Shown: positions 7,216 to 14,057 of the stretch, in pieces
Position numbering within the stretch: the first letter of the stretch is position 1
How the letters are laid out: the number at the start of each line of letters is the position of its first letter
Origin: an uncultured Bacteroidota bacterium
GTDB taxonomy: Bacteria; Bacteroidota; Bacteroidia; Bacteroidales; P3
DNA: 64,000 nt
Assembly (NCBI GenBank): GCA_902788805.1
Contig: CADALO010000014.1
Location: 38,324 to 102,323 of the forward strand
Direction: 5' to 3'
Program-made: the position numbers and the translations under genes
The notes under the pieces: generated by a model
Told to the model about the DNA's origin: nothing
Databases searched by the model: none
What the model saw: only the letters and a program-made list of their open reading frames with translations

Positions 7216-7696
7216 ATTGTCTCAGTTTATTCATTATTCGGTTTACACGTTGGTAGACGGCATTTTGCTCTATATTGAAGCTGGCAGCTATCTCCTCGGC
7301 CGAGTAGCCTTCAAGACGCATACGCATCAGGCGTTGCTCGTCGGGGGTGAGGAACGAGAAAAGGTCGTCAATCCGCTCGGCGACATTGCTCTCTTCGGTG
7401 ACGACAGACTCAGCCATCTCTTCGGTGACTGGTTCCAAGTCAGGACTTTTCTTTCGATAGAGGTCGACTAGGACGCTGCGTGTCACCCTCCGAACCCATA
7501 CGCGCTGCTGCCACTCCGACTGGCTGTTCATCGTGTCGAACTTCAGCCAGAGCATAATCCACACCTCCTGCACCATATCCTCGCAGCGGGGTATGTCGCC
7601 ACGGGCAAAGTCGTAGCAGACGCGCCACACCGTCGCCTGGTGACGCCGCATAAAGGACTTGTAGTCCTCGTACCGCTGTCTGCTATATTGCTCCAT
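7199..7696 (-). CDS. RNA polymerase ECF-type sigma factor
   Basis: 165 residues, usual ECF size. Region 2 is seen at CEDMVQEVWIMLWLKFD, which carries the DxxQE-type core-binding helix. Region 4 is at FLTPDEQRLMRMRLEGYSAEEIAASFNIEQNAVYQRVNRIMNKLRQ, a helix-turn-helix for -35 recognition. It is the first gene of a minus-strand operon (sigma, small membrane protein, lipoprotein, lipocalin-like, SUMF1-like), with overlaps between the first three. It probably controls its own operon; no autoregulatory promoter sequence could be identified with confidence. Confidence 0.92.
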   Translation of the reverse strand: MEQYSRQRYEDYKSFMRRHQATVWRVCYDFARGDIPRCEDMVQEVWIMLWLKFDTMNSQSEWQQRVWVRRVTRSVLVDLYRKKSPDLEPVTEEMAESVVTEESNVAERIDDLFSFLTPDEQRLMRMRLEGYSAEEIAASFNIEQNAVYQRVNRIMNKLRQYATRL

Positions 7697-7743
7697 CTAT
7701 AATATAAGACGTAATTTTTGACACAAATCTTACTCAAGGGCAC

Positions 7744-7780
7744 AAAAAAATGAAGAAAAACTGATTTTCTTCATTTTTTT
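7744..7780 (-). terminator. Intrinsic terminator after the HEPN gene
   Basis: A long AT-rich hairpin, ATGAAGAAAA paired with TTTTCTTCAT around ACTGA and flanked by A7/T7. It lies about 50 bp past the HEPN stop and separates the toxin-antitoxin pair from the sigma operon. Confidence 0.8.
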
Positions 7781-7827
7781 GTATCCTGCCAGCATCACGG
7801 GTGAGGCTAATATAAAATGGAGGATTA

Positions 7828-8226
7828 TTACGCAATCACCCGTTCAGAAACGGCATCTATCATTTTCTTTGTGGGAGCAAACAATGGTTCAATCAGTTCT
7901 TGTGTAGCATCGAAAGAACAATTGTAATCACTTTTCTCACGCATTGTCTGTAACAGCGTGAATGTATCAGAGAACTGCTCTTCCAGGATTCCTGTTTTGA
8001 TATAGGTTTGTCGGAATAACATTCCAGCACCGTGATGCGTTCTTACCTCGTGTTTGTCGTGGATTAACAATGCATTGACGGCGTGGAAAACAGCATAATA
8101 CAATCGATTTGCTGCCGCATCCCATTGTTTATGCTCACGCATTATTTCAGCTTGCAAGAAATATGCATTTGCCTTCTCGATTTCTCTCGATACAATAATC
8201 CGTCGGTTTTCTTCACTCAGACTCAT
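7828..8226 (-). CDS. HEPN-domain protein (toxin partner of MNT/HEPN pair)
   Basis: 132 residues, all-helical HEPN fold. The catalytic R-x6-H motif appears as RLYYAVFH (about residues 42-49), typical of HEPN ribonuclease toxins, preceded by YFLQAEIMREHKQWDAA. It overlaps the upstream MNT nucleotidyltransferase by 4 nt (ATGA), the standard arrangement for MNT-HEPN modules, in which the nucleotidyltransferase neutralises the HEPN protein by adding AMP near the active site. Role by family knowledge; RNase activity cannot be read from sequence alone. Confidence 0.88.
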   Translation of the reverse strand: MSLSEENRRIIVSREIEKANAYFLQAEIMREHKQWDAAANRLYYAVFHAVNALLIHDKHEVRTHHGAGMLFRQTYIKTGILEEQFSDTFTLLQTMREKSDYNCSFDATQELIEPLFAPTKKMIDAVSERVIA

Positions 8227-8537
8227 ACCAAAACACTTTTTTCTCGTGAAACATTATCGTAAAAAGGAGTATAATAGTAGTCCTGCCACTCTTTTTTTGC
8301 GTAAACCTGTGGGTTGATCTCCACTCCTATTTCCCAACCCATCTCACGAAGAGGTTTTTGCGTCAAATAATCGTCGAGTGTCAGAGTGTCTTTGTCAAGC
8401 AGTATCAGCAGATCGTAGTCGCTGTCAGGACGGGCGTCGCCGCGAGCACGTGACCCATAGAGCCAAAGCGATGCTCCCTTGGGGAGAATTTTCTCGCCAA
8501 GTTCTTTAATGCGTTGTATGACCTGTTCCTGCTCCAT
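8223..8537 (-). CDS. MNT-type minimal nucleotidyltransferase (antitoxin)
   Basis: 104 residues. LWLYGSRARGDARPDSDYDL contains the GS-x9-DxD signature of polymerase-beta-like nucleotidyltransferases. The start at 8537 (MEQEQVIQ) is chosen over an upstream in-frame ATG at 8567 because the -7 box TATCTTTG at 8557-8564 places the transcript start downstream of 8567. It is first in a two-gene operon with the HEPN protein. Expected role: AMP transfer onto the HEPN toxin. Confidence 0.88.
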   Translation of the reverse strand: MEQEQVIQRIKELGEKILPKGASLWLYGSRARGDARPDSDYDLLILLDKDTLTLDDYLTQKPLREMGWEIGVEINPQVYAKKEWQDYYYTPFYDNVSREKSVLV

Positions 8538-8556
8538 TGCTGTAATATTCAATTTG

Positions 8557-8564
8557 CAAAGATA
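8557..8564 (-). promoter_or_regulatory. -7 box of the MNT/HEPN operon
   Basis: TATCTTTG on the minus strand, 20 bp before the MNT ATG, giving a short leader. Confidence 0.7.
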
Positions 8565-8612
8565 CAACTTTTTTCTTATATGGTAAAATTATTTAATAGT
8601 TAGACCGAAAGC

Positions 8613-8700
8613 TCAAAGGGGAAGGGTGTTCTTATAGGCATATTCAATGTCGTCTTTCACCACATAGCCATTCGGTATGTCGCTTAAATATACAAAAATG
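8613..8700 (-). pseudogene. Possible C-terminal gene remnant
   Basis: The minus strand encodes YLSDIPNGYVVKDDIEYAY then KNTLPL and a stop at 8613. It has coding character but no start codon or upstream domain. It lies between the MNT promoter and the flavin reductase gene. The parent protein is not recognised. An AAAAGTCAATT/AATTGACTTTT inverted repeat (about 8727-8775) lies next to it. Confidence 0.35.
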
Positions 8701-8789
8701 TTATAAATAAAAGTCAATTTTGTGTAAAAATTGTATCTTATTTATATCAAAAACCAACAAGAATTGACTTTTGTAAGAGACAATATTGG

Positions 8790-9419
8790 CTATTCCACTA
8801 GCTTGAAGTCGCTGGCGGGGTGCTTGCACCAGGGGCAGATGAAGTCGGCAGGGAGTTCGTCGCCCTCATAGACATAGCCGCAGACGTCGCAGACCCAGCG
8901 CTTCTTGCCTTTATCCGATGCCGGCAGGGATGCCGGCGCTGCAGTGGGCTTGATGTGCTGCTGGTAGTAAGCGTAGGTGATGCTGGGGCTGTCGCTGAGC
9001 ACACGGGCCTCCATCACGCGGGCGATGAACATCGTATGGGTGCCGAGGTCGATGCTCTTGGTGACGACACAGCTAATCACCGAGTTGATATACTTGGGCA
9101 GATAGCGTAGCCCGTTGTCGGTGCGGAGCTCTGTTTCGCATTCGGCAAACTTGTCGACCGTCTTGCCGCTCTGGAAACCGAAGTGCTGGAAGGGCTTCAT
9201 CGTGGCCTCCTCGCTGAGCGGACAGAGGTTGAACTTCAGCGTGCGCAGCACCATATCGTGCGTGAGGTTGGCTTTGTTGACGCAAATCATCAGCTGCAGT
9301 GGGTCGCTGGTGACCTGCTGAGCCACGTTGATGATGCAGGCGTTGTCTTTGCCGCCCTGTTGTGCCACGAGCACGAACAGACCGTAACTGATATTGAAAA
9401 TGGCTTTGTTGTCGATCAT
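8790..9419 (-). CDS. Flavin reductase fused to a C-terminal rubredoxin
   Basis: 209 residues. Residues 1 to about 150 are a flavin-reductase-like FMN-binding domain (NISYGLFVLVAQQGGKDN, NVAQQVTSDPLQLMICVNKAN). About residues 172-205 form a rubredoxin domain ([32 protein letters not shown]) with all four cysteines. This is the domain order of high-molecular-weight rubredoxin, which passes NAD(P)H electrons to flavodiiron proteins. A flavodiiron gene lies 750 bp upstream on the same strand, supporting that partnership; an S23 gene and repeats lie between them. Confidence 0.9.
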   Translation of the reverse strand: MIDNKAIFNISYGLFVLVAQQGGKDNACIINVAQQVTSDPLQLMICVNKANLTHDMVLRTLKFNLCPLSEEATMKPFQHFGFQSGKTVDKFAECETELRTDNGLRYLPKYINSVISCVVTKSIDLGTHTMFIARVMEARVLSDSPSITYAYYQQHIKPTAAPASLPASDKGKKRWVCDVCGYVYEGDELPADFICPWCKHPASDFKLVE

Positions 9420-9457
9420 ATTTTTTGTTTTAGTGGATGTTAATTTTAATTTTAGTG

Positions 9458-9508
9458 GAGTGAAAGGGGAGTGATTGTGGAGTGAAAGGGGAGTGATAGA
9501 GACAAATG
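9458..9508. repeat. Left inverted 11-bp array beside the S23 gene
   Basis: GAGTGA occurs at 9458, 9469, 9480 and 9491, an exact 11-bp pitch, followed by ACAAATG at 9502-9508. The S23 stop codon begins 2 bp later. The reverse complement of this pattern (CATTTGT then TCACTY every 11 bp) lies on the other side of the S23 gene from 9923. Confidence 0.9.
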
Positions 9509-9510
9509 TG

Positions 9511-9918
9511 TTATAGCTCGTCGTTTTTCATTGCATTGTTTTTGATTACTCCGTTGCAGTAAGCGTTCAAGAACCTGCTTGTCATTAGTATAGAATTCTT
9601 CAGTTGCTCGAACTCTTCTTCATTAATATAGTCAAGGTCTTTAGCAAGGATATGATAGTCTCTACATTCTTCCAGGCTTCCTTGAGCAATGTTAAAGAAT
9701 CGCAATTTGTCTGCTCTGCTTGTCTTTTTGTACCCTTCTGCAATGTTGGCTTCAATGGACACAGCTGCACGTCTCAGTTGAGATGTTAGTCCAAACCGTT
9801 CATCTTCAGGAAAATGCCTTGATATGCTGTGTGCTAACAGAACAAACTCGTGAGCTTTTTGCCAAGCAATTACTCTTTGAAATCCATACACCATAGGATC
9901 CTTTTTTATATTAATCAT
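9511..9918 (-). CDS. S23/IVP-type four-helix-bundle protein
   Basis: 135 residues of the small family known from 23S rRNA intervening sequences and free-standing copies in many Bacteroidota. Recognisable family features are VIAWQKAHEFVLLAHSI, FGLTSQLRRAAVSIEANIAEG and LRFFNIAQGSLEECRDYH, covering the four helices. The family is related in fold to Avd of diversity-generating retroelements and forms a positively charged pentameric bundle; the cellular role is unknown. The gene is bracketed within 2-4 bp by inverted 11-bp arrays, and its start codon lies inside the first unit of a 100-bp tandem repeat. It splits an otherwise functional flavodiiron/flavin-reductase pair, which suggests insertion. 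Confidence 0.9.
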   Translation of the reverse strand: MINIKKDPMVYGFQRVIAWQKAHEFVLLAHSISRHFPEDERFGLTSQLRRAAVSIEANIAEGYKKTSRADKLRFFNIAQGSLEECRDYHILAKDLDYINEEEFEQLKNSILMTSRFLNAYCNGVIKNNAMKNDEL

Positions 9919-10186
9919 TATTCATTTGTCCCTTTCACTTCCCTTTCACTCCCTCATCACTCCTCTCTCACTCCCCTTTCACTTCTCTCATCACTCCTCA
10001 AATATTTTTACAAATCATTATTCATTTGTCCCTTTCACTTCCCTTTCACTCCCTCATCACTCCTCTCTCACTCCCCTTTCACTTCTCTCTCACTCCTCAA
10101 ATATTTTTACAAATCATTATTCATTTGTCCCTTTCACTCCCCTTTTACTCCTCTCTCACTCCCCTTTCACTCCTCCATACTTCCAA
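9913..10186. repeat. Right inverted 11-bp array, tandemly repeated in ~100-bp blocks
   Basis: Blocks begin at 9913, 10013 and 10112 with AATCATTATTCATTTGTCCC. Inside each, TCACTT/TCACTC recurs at an 11-bp pitch (9935, 9946, 9957, 9968, 9979, then one 1-bp slip). The first block contains the S23 start codon. The last block runs into the 3' end of the flavodiiron gene (stop at 10167). Open frames rich in Ser, Pro and Phe across these blocks are repeat artefacts. Confidence 0.92.
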
Positions 10187-11372
10187 CTATAGCGTCGGCC
10201 AGGGTGGCGAGTTGCTCCTCTTGCGATGGCTGCATTGCGCTCTTCAGCGTCAGCGTGTCGCCAACGACGGTCAAGCCCTTCATCTCGTCGAGCATAGCGC
10301 GCATCTGCTTGCCGCTCTGTGCCGCCCAGGTGCCGTTCTCGATTAGGGCCACGTGGCGGTTCTGGAAGTTGTGGGCCTTGAGGTCGTGCAGCAGGTTCTC
10401 GACAGGGGTGAAGATACCGCCGTTGTAGGTGGCAGCGGCGATGACGATGTGGCTGAAGCGGAAGGCCTCGCTAACAAGGATGCTGACATCGGTCTGCGAT
10501 GCGTCGTAGACGGCAATCTCCCTTACGCCCTTCTCTGCCAGCAGCGTAGCCAGCCGTTCTGCGGCCGCTGCGGTGTGGCCGTAGATCGAGCCGTAGACAA
10601 TCACAACACCCTTCTGCTCAGGCTCATACTTGCTCCAGATGTCGTATTTGTTTATGAAATATCCGATGTCCTTGCGCCATACCGGGCCGTGCAGCGGGCA
10701 AAGCATATCGATCTGCAGCGCAGCGGCCTTCTTCAGCAAGCCCTGCACCTGAACACCGTATTTGCCCACGATGTTGATATAGTAGCGCCGTGCGTCGTCG
10801 AGCCAGTCGCGGCCAAAGTTGACCTCGTCGGCAAAGATATTGCCGTTCAATGCGCCAAAGGTACCGAAGGCATCGGCCGAGAAAAGGATATGGTCGGTTG
10901 CGTCGTAGGTTACCATCACTTCGGGCCAGTGTACCATAGGTGCATTGACAAACTTCAGTTCGTGACGGCCGGTGGTCAGCGTATCGGCCTCGCCAACAAC
11001 CATCAAGCGGCTGTCGAGGTCGAAGCTGAAGAACTGGCGTATCATATTGGCAGCCTTGGTGTTGGTGACGATTTTAGCCTCAGGGTAGCGCAGAACAGCC
11101 TCCTCTATGGTGGCAGCGTGGTCGGGCTCCAAGTGGTTGACGACTATGTAGTTGAGCTTGCTGCCGGCAAGGGCTGCGGCTATGTTGTCCATAAACTGCG
11201 GCATCACAGCGAGGTCGGCGCAGTCGAGCAGCACCGTCTGCTCGTCAAGCAGCACATAGCTGTTGTACGAAACTCCACGCGGGATGGGATAGACGTTCTC
11301 GAACAGGGCGAGGCGGCGGTCGCTCGCACCCACATAAATCAGGTCGTTGGTGATTTTTCTTATGTTATGCAT
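10167..11372 (-). CDS. Flavodiiron protein (oxygen/NO reductase)
   Basis: 401 residues, canonical length. The N-terminal metallo-beta-lactamase-like diiron domain has the ligand motif HLEPDHA (His80, Glu82, Asp84, His85), a further ligand region at APMVHWPEVM, and LHGPVW. The C-terminal flavodoxin domain starts near VVIVYGSIYGHT (about residue 255). Reduces O2 to water (or NO to N2O) in the cytoplasm, protecting an anaerobe. Electrons probably come from the flavin-reductase/rubredoxin fusion downstream. A TATATTTG -7 box lies 74 bp upstream. The 3' end abuts a 100-bp tandem repeat; the final residues IVGSMEE overlap it without damage to the domain. Confidence 0.95.
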   Translation of the reverse strand: MHNIRKITNDLIYVGASDRRLALFENVYPIPRGVSYNSYVLLDEQTVLLDCADLAVMPQFMDNIAAALAGSKLNYIVVNHLEPDHAATIEEAVLRYPEAKIVTNTKAANMIRQFFSFDLDSRLMVVGEADTLTTGRHELKFVNAPMVHWPEVMVTYDATDHILFSADAFGTFGALNGNIFADEVNFGRDWLDDARRYYINIVGKYGVQVQGLLKKAAALQIDMLCPLHGPVWRKDIGYFINKYDIWSKYEPEQKGVVIVYGSIYGHTAAAAERLATLLAEKGVREIAVYDASQTDVSILVSEAFRFSHIVIAAATYNGGIFTPVENLLHDLKAHNFQNRHVALIENGTWAAQSGKQMRAMLDEMKGLTVVGDTLTLKSAMQPSQEEQLATLADAIVGSMEE

Positions 11373-11445
11373 TGCGATAAAGTGTTGATTCTATGTATGG
11401 TTTGTTGCTTGTTGGCCAGCTTGTACCTGCTGTCCAAACAAATTG

Positions 11446-11453
11446 CAAATATA
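11446..11453 (-). promoter_or_regulatory. -7 box for the flavodiiron gene
   Basis: TATATTTG on the minus strand, 74 bp before the ATG. Confidence 0.6.
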
Positions 11454-11608
11454 CGAAAAAATCTAAAAGTACAGAAATTCATTTTCTATTACCAGCCAAA
11501 AACGCCAATGGGAACATCCCTCGCTACTGGATAAAACAGGACAACCGCAGCGGCTTGCACCGCTCCATCAAGCACCCAACGCCGTCATTTCGACTATTGA
11601 TAAACTAT

Positions 11609-11679
11609 ACTTTAACCATAGTTCGACCATTATATATGGTTAAACGATGGTCGAAGGATGGTTAAACGATGGTTGATAT
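11609..11679. repeat. Inverted 11-bp array, ATGGT word
   Basis: Left arm ACTTTAACCAT and AGTTCGACCAT (11609-11630), 5-bp centre TATAT (11631-11635), right arm ATGGTTAAACG, ATGGTCGAAGG, ATGGTTAAACG, ATGGTTGATAT (11636-11679). Same 11-bp pitch and 5-bp centre as the GTTGTCC arrays but a different word. The array lies in a 494-bp gene-free region that otherwise holds only the flavodiiron promoter and one hairpin. Confidence 0.9.
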
Positions 11680-11769
11680 GACGGAGCAGATCCCTGCCTG
11701 CCCTGTTGTTGAGACAATGCTGTAGGCTGGAACGAAGTGTGTGACTTGTGGATTTAGGGCGCCTGATGT

Positions 11770-11788
11770 GGCGGAGCAGAGCTCCGCC
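11770..11788. other. Perfect GC-rich hairpin
   Basis: GGCGGAGC and GCTCCGCC pair around AGA. There is no T-run, so it is not a standard terminator. It lies about 80 bp beyond the stop of the gene at 11867-12277 in that gene's direction of transcription. Confidence 0.6.
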
Positions 11789-11866
11789 GCAACGGGTTAT
11801 TAGGAATTGCATTCCGCGAGGCGATAATCATTGCTCATTTGTGCTTTAATCGCCTATCATTTATTG

Positions 11867-12277
11867 TTATATGCTGCTAAGTAGGCGGTGCAGGCGGTTG
11901 GCGGCTGAGCGTTTGAGCTTGAAGTAGTTGCTGTCGATGCGCAGGTAGCGGCACGTGCGGCTGACGTAGACGCTGTAGCGGATGCCGTAGTCGTCGAAGA
12001 GGTTGACCTGATATGCCGGTTCGAAGGCGATATACGCTATGCGGGCGCGACGGATTGAGGACAGAAACTCTTCGTAGTCAATCTGTTCGAATTCTTCGCC
12101 ATCGTATCCCGACGCTTCAGCGTCGACAATGATGTAGAGCGAGTACATCTCGTCGAGGCGCGGACCGCGCTTTTGGAACGAAGTGAGCAGGGGCAGCGAC
12201 ACCGCCATCAGCAGGCATAGACTGAGGATGTTGTGCAGTTGGGCAGGGACGATATGTCTGTCAGTCGGTGACTTCAT
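11867..12277 (-). CDS. Small hypothetical membrane-anchored protein
   Basis: 136 residues, not recognised. One hydrophobic segment (NILSLCLLMAVSLPLLTSF, about 17-35) anchors a soluble part with an acidic stretch (DGEEFEQIDYEEF) and a basic C-terminus (FKLKRSAANRLHRLL). It starts 8 bp after the stop of the C69 peptidase upstream, so it is probably the last gene of that transcript. Confidence 0.6.
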   Translation of the reverse strand: MKSPTDRHIVPAQLHNILSLCLLMAVSLPLLTSFQKRGPRLDEMYSLYIIVDAEASGYDGEEFEQIDYEEFLSSIRRARIAYIAFEPAYQVNLFDDYGIRYSVYVSRTCRYLRIDSNYFKLKRSAANRLHRLLSSI

Positions 12278-12285
12278 TTATAATG

Positions 12286-13989
12286 CTATTTCACTTCAAT
12301 CACCTTACCGTGGTCGTTGACAATCTGGCGGTAGAACCATTCGGGATAGGGCGGCTGTTTGAGGCCTGTGACTACGCCGGTCGGAGTGGTCTTGATGCGG
12401 CCGTTCTCGATGGCCTTGATGTTGCCGTCGATGTACTTCATCAGGAGTAGGCGGTCGAGTGCCGTCCAGCGGCGCATCATCTGCTCGGCACAGCGGTTGC
12501 TGGTCTTGTTGATGGAAGCGACAAGGCGGCTGTCGTCGTAGTTCTCGTACTGGCTGCTTACACCGTCGACAATCTGGATGAAGTCGCTTTCGAGCTCGCG
12601 TTGAACGCGTTGCACGTCCACTATCATCGAGTCGTAGCGCAGGTAACAGAAGTTGCTGACGCGGTTGAAGAGCCAGAAGGCCGACGTTTCGCTGTACTCG
12701 GCCATCGAGCCGTTGCCTTCCTCAAAGCAGACGGGCACCTGTGTGATGCCGCAGAACATCGGGCAATAGACGGTAGAGTAGGTGTCGTCGACGCCAAACC
12801 AGATGATGCCGCCCAGCTTGTTGGGCAGCCAGCTGCGGCACTGTGCCACGAACGAGAAGCCTGTTTGCTGCGTCGATATGGCGCGCTCGTGGACGTACTT
12901 CTTGCCGTCGACTTCAAAGTCCATCGGGCGCCAACGGTAGGGACAATGGAACGGGCCTGCTCCGACGTCGCCGTTCATATCCATAGGTGTGCCTTCAAAA
13001 TGGTCGCGCATCAGCTCCATAACGTCGTGAACGCTGAGTTTACGGTTGGGTTTGACCCACAGTGGCAGACGCTCGGCAGTGGCATCGCCCATAGCAAATT
13101 TCTCATAGCGCTGCATTCCGTCGGCACAACGGTTGAACATTGCGTAGACGCGGGCTTCGCAAGCGCGGAGGCCGCTGAAGGTAAGGGGATTGTAGGTGTC
13201 GGCAAAGGAGAAGTCGGCATCGGTGTTCTTTGGAGGCATCGCGAATACTGCGAAGCCGTTCTTCTTTGCAAAAGTGACGACATCGGAAGCATAGACGCAT
13301 TCCACTTCGGGCTCGAAGATGTACTTCAGATTCTTGCTGCTGATGCTCTTGTGCGATTTCTTCACCTCTTGAGGGAAGGTGGTGATGCGGGCTTGGTTGG
13401 CGTGGCCGCAGACGTAACCGTCGGGCACACGTCGCGCCACCCACACGGCCCCATTCTCGTAGGGCCCTTTGCTTGTGATTTCAAATATCCACACCTCGTT
13501 GGGGTCGGCAAGCGAGAAACTCTCGCCGCCGTCGGCATAGCCGTAGGTCTCTACCAGCTCTGCCATAACCTTGATGGCCTCGCGGCAGTTCTTGGCGCGC
13601 TGCAGGGCAAGATAGATAAGGTTGCCGTAGTCGATGCCCTCTGCGTTGCCCTTGTCGAGCGGGCTGATGCCGCCCCAAGTGGTCTCGCCTATGGCCAGCT
13701 GGTGTTCGTTGATGAAGCCTACCACGTTGTAGGTGCGTGCCGCCTGCGGAATCTCAATCTGGAACTTGAGGCTGCCATAGTTGTAGAGGCGCACCATCTC
13801 GCCAGGCTGGTGGTCACCGCCCTTGTGGTAGCGCAGCTGTCCGTAGCGCGTATGGCTGTCGGCAGCGTAGGTGATGATCGTCGAGCCGTCGGCGCTGGCC
13901 CCACGGCTGCAGATGAAGTTGGTACAGGCATTTGCCGCCACAACAGGTAGCATAAGCAAAGCTATTGAAATCAGAGCAATCTTTCTCAT
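12286..13989 (-). CDS. Peptidase family C69 dipeptidase, copy 1
   Basis: 567 residues, exported. The signal peptide ends VAANA and exposes Cys as residue 1 of the mature protein (CTNFICSRGASADGST), the N-terminal nucleophile of the C69 (PepD) family. YAADSH, GETTWGGISP and WVARRVPDGYVCGHANQAR are family landmarks. Expected to cleave dipeptides outside the cytoplasm. It lies 68 bp after a close paralogue with a terminator between them, so they look like a tandem duplication. The two differ in the middle: copy 2 has about 20 extra residues. Confidence 0.92.
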   Translation of the reverse strand: MRKIALISIALLMLPVVAANACTNFICSRGASADGSTIITYAADSHTRYGQLRYHKGGDHQPGEMVRLYNYGSLKFQIEIPQAARTYNVVGFINEHQLAIGETTWGGISPLDKGNAEGIDYGNLIYLALQRAKNCREAIKVMAELVETYGYADGGESFSLADPNEVWIFEITSKGPYENGAVWVARRVPDGYVCGHANQARITTFPQEVKKSHKSISSKNLKYIFEPEVECVYASDVVTFAKKNGFAVFAMPPKNTDADFSFADTYNPLTFSGLRACEARVYAMFNRCADGMQRYEKFAMGDATAERLPLWVKPNRKLSVHDVMELMRDHFEGTPMDMNGDVGAGPFHCPYRWRPMDFEVDGKKYVHERAISTQQTGFSFVAQCRSWLPNKLGGIIWFGVDDTYSTVYCPMFCGITQVPVCFEEGNGSMAEYSETSAFWLFNRVSNFCYLRYDSMIVDVQRVQRELESDFIQIVDGVSSQYENYDDSRLVASINKTSNRCAEQMMRRWTALDRLLLMKYIDGNIKAIENGRIKTTPTGVVTGLKQPPYPEWFYRQIVNDHGKVIEVK

Positions 13990-14004
13990 ATCGGTAATGT
14001 TTAA

Positions 14005-14036
14005 AAAAGGGTCGGTCTTTGCAAACCGACCCTTTT
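14005..14036 (-). terminator. Terminator between the two C69 peptidase genes
   Basis: AAAAGGGTCGGT pairs with ACCGACCCTTTT around an 8-nt loop, 22 bp past the stop of copy 2. Confidence 0.85.
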
Positions 14037-14057
14037 AAAGGTTTGTCAAAAAAGGTT

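Noticed and set aside
9850..10428. Ser/Pro/Phe/His-rich open frames across the 100-bp blocks
   Set aside because: They arise from the tandem repeat and run into the antisense of the flavodiiron gene.
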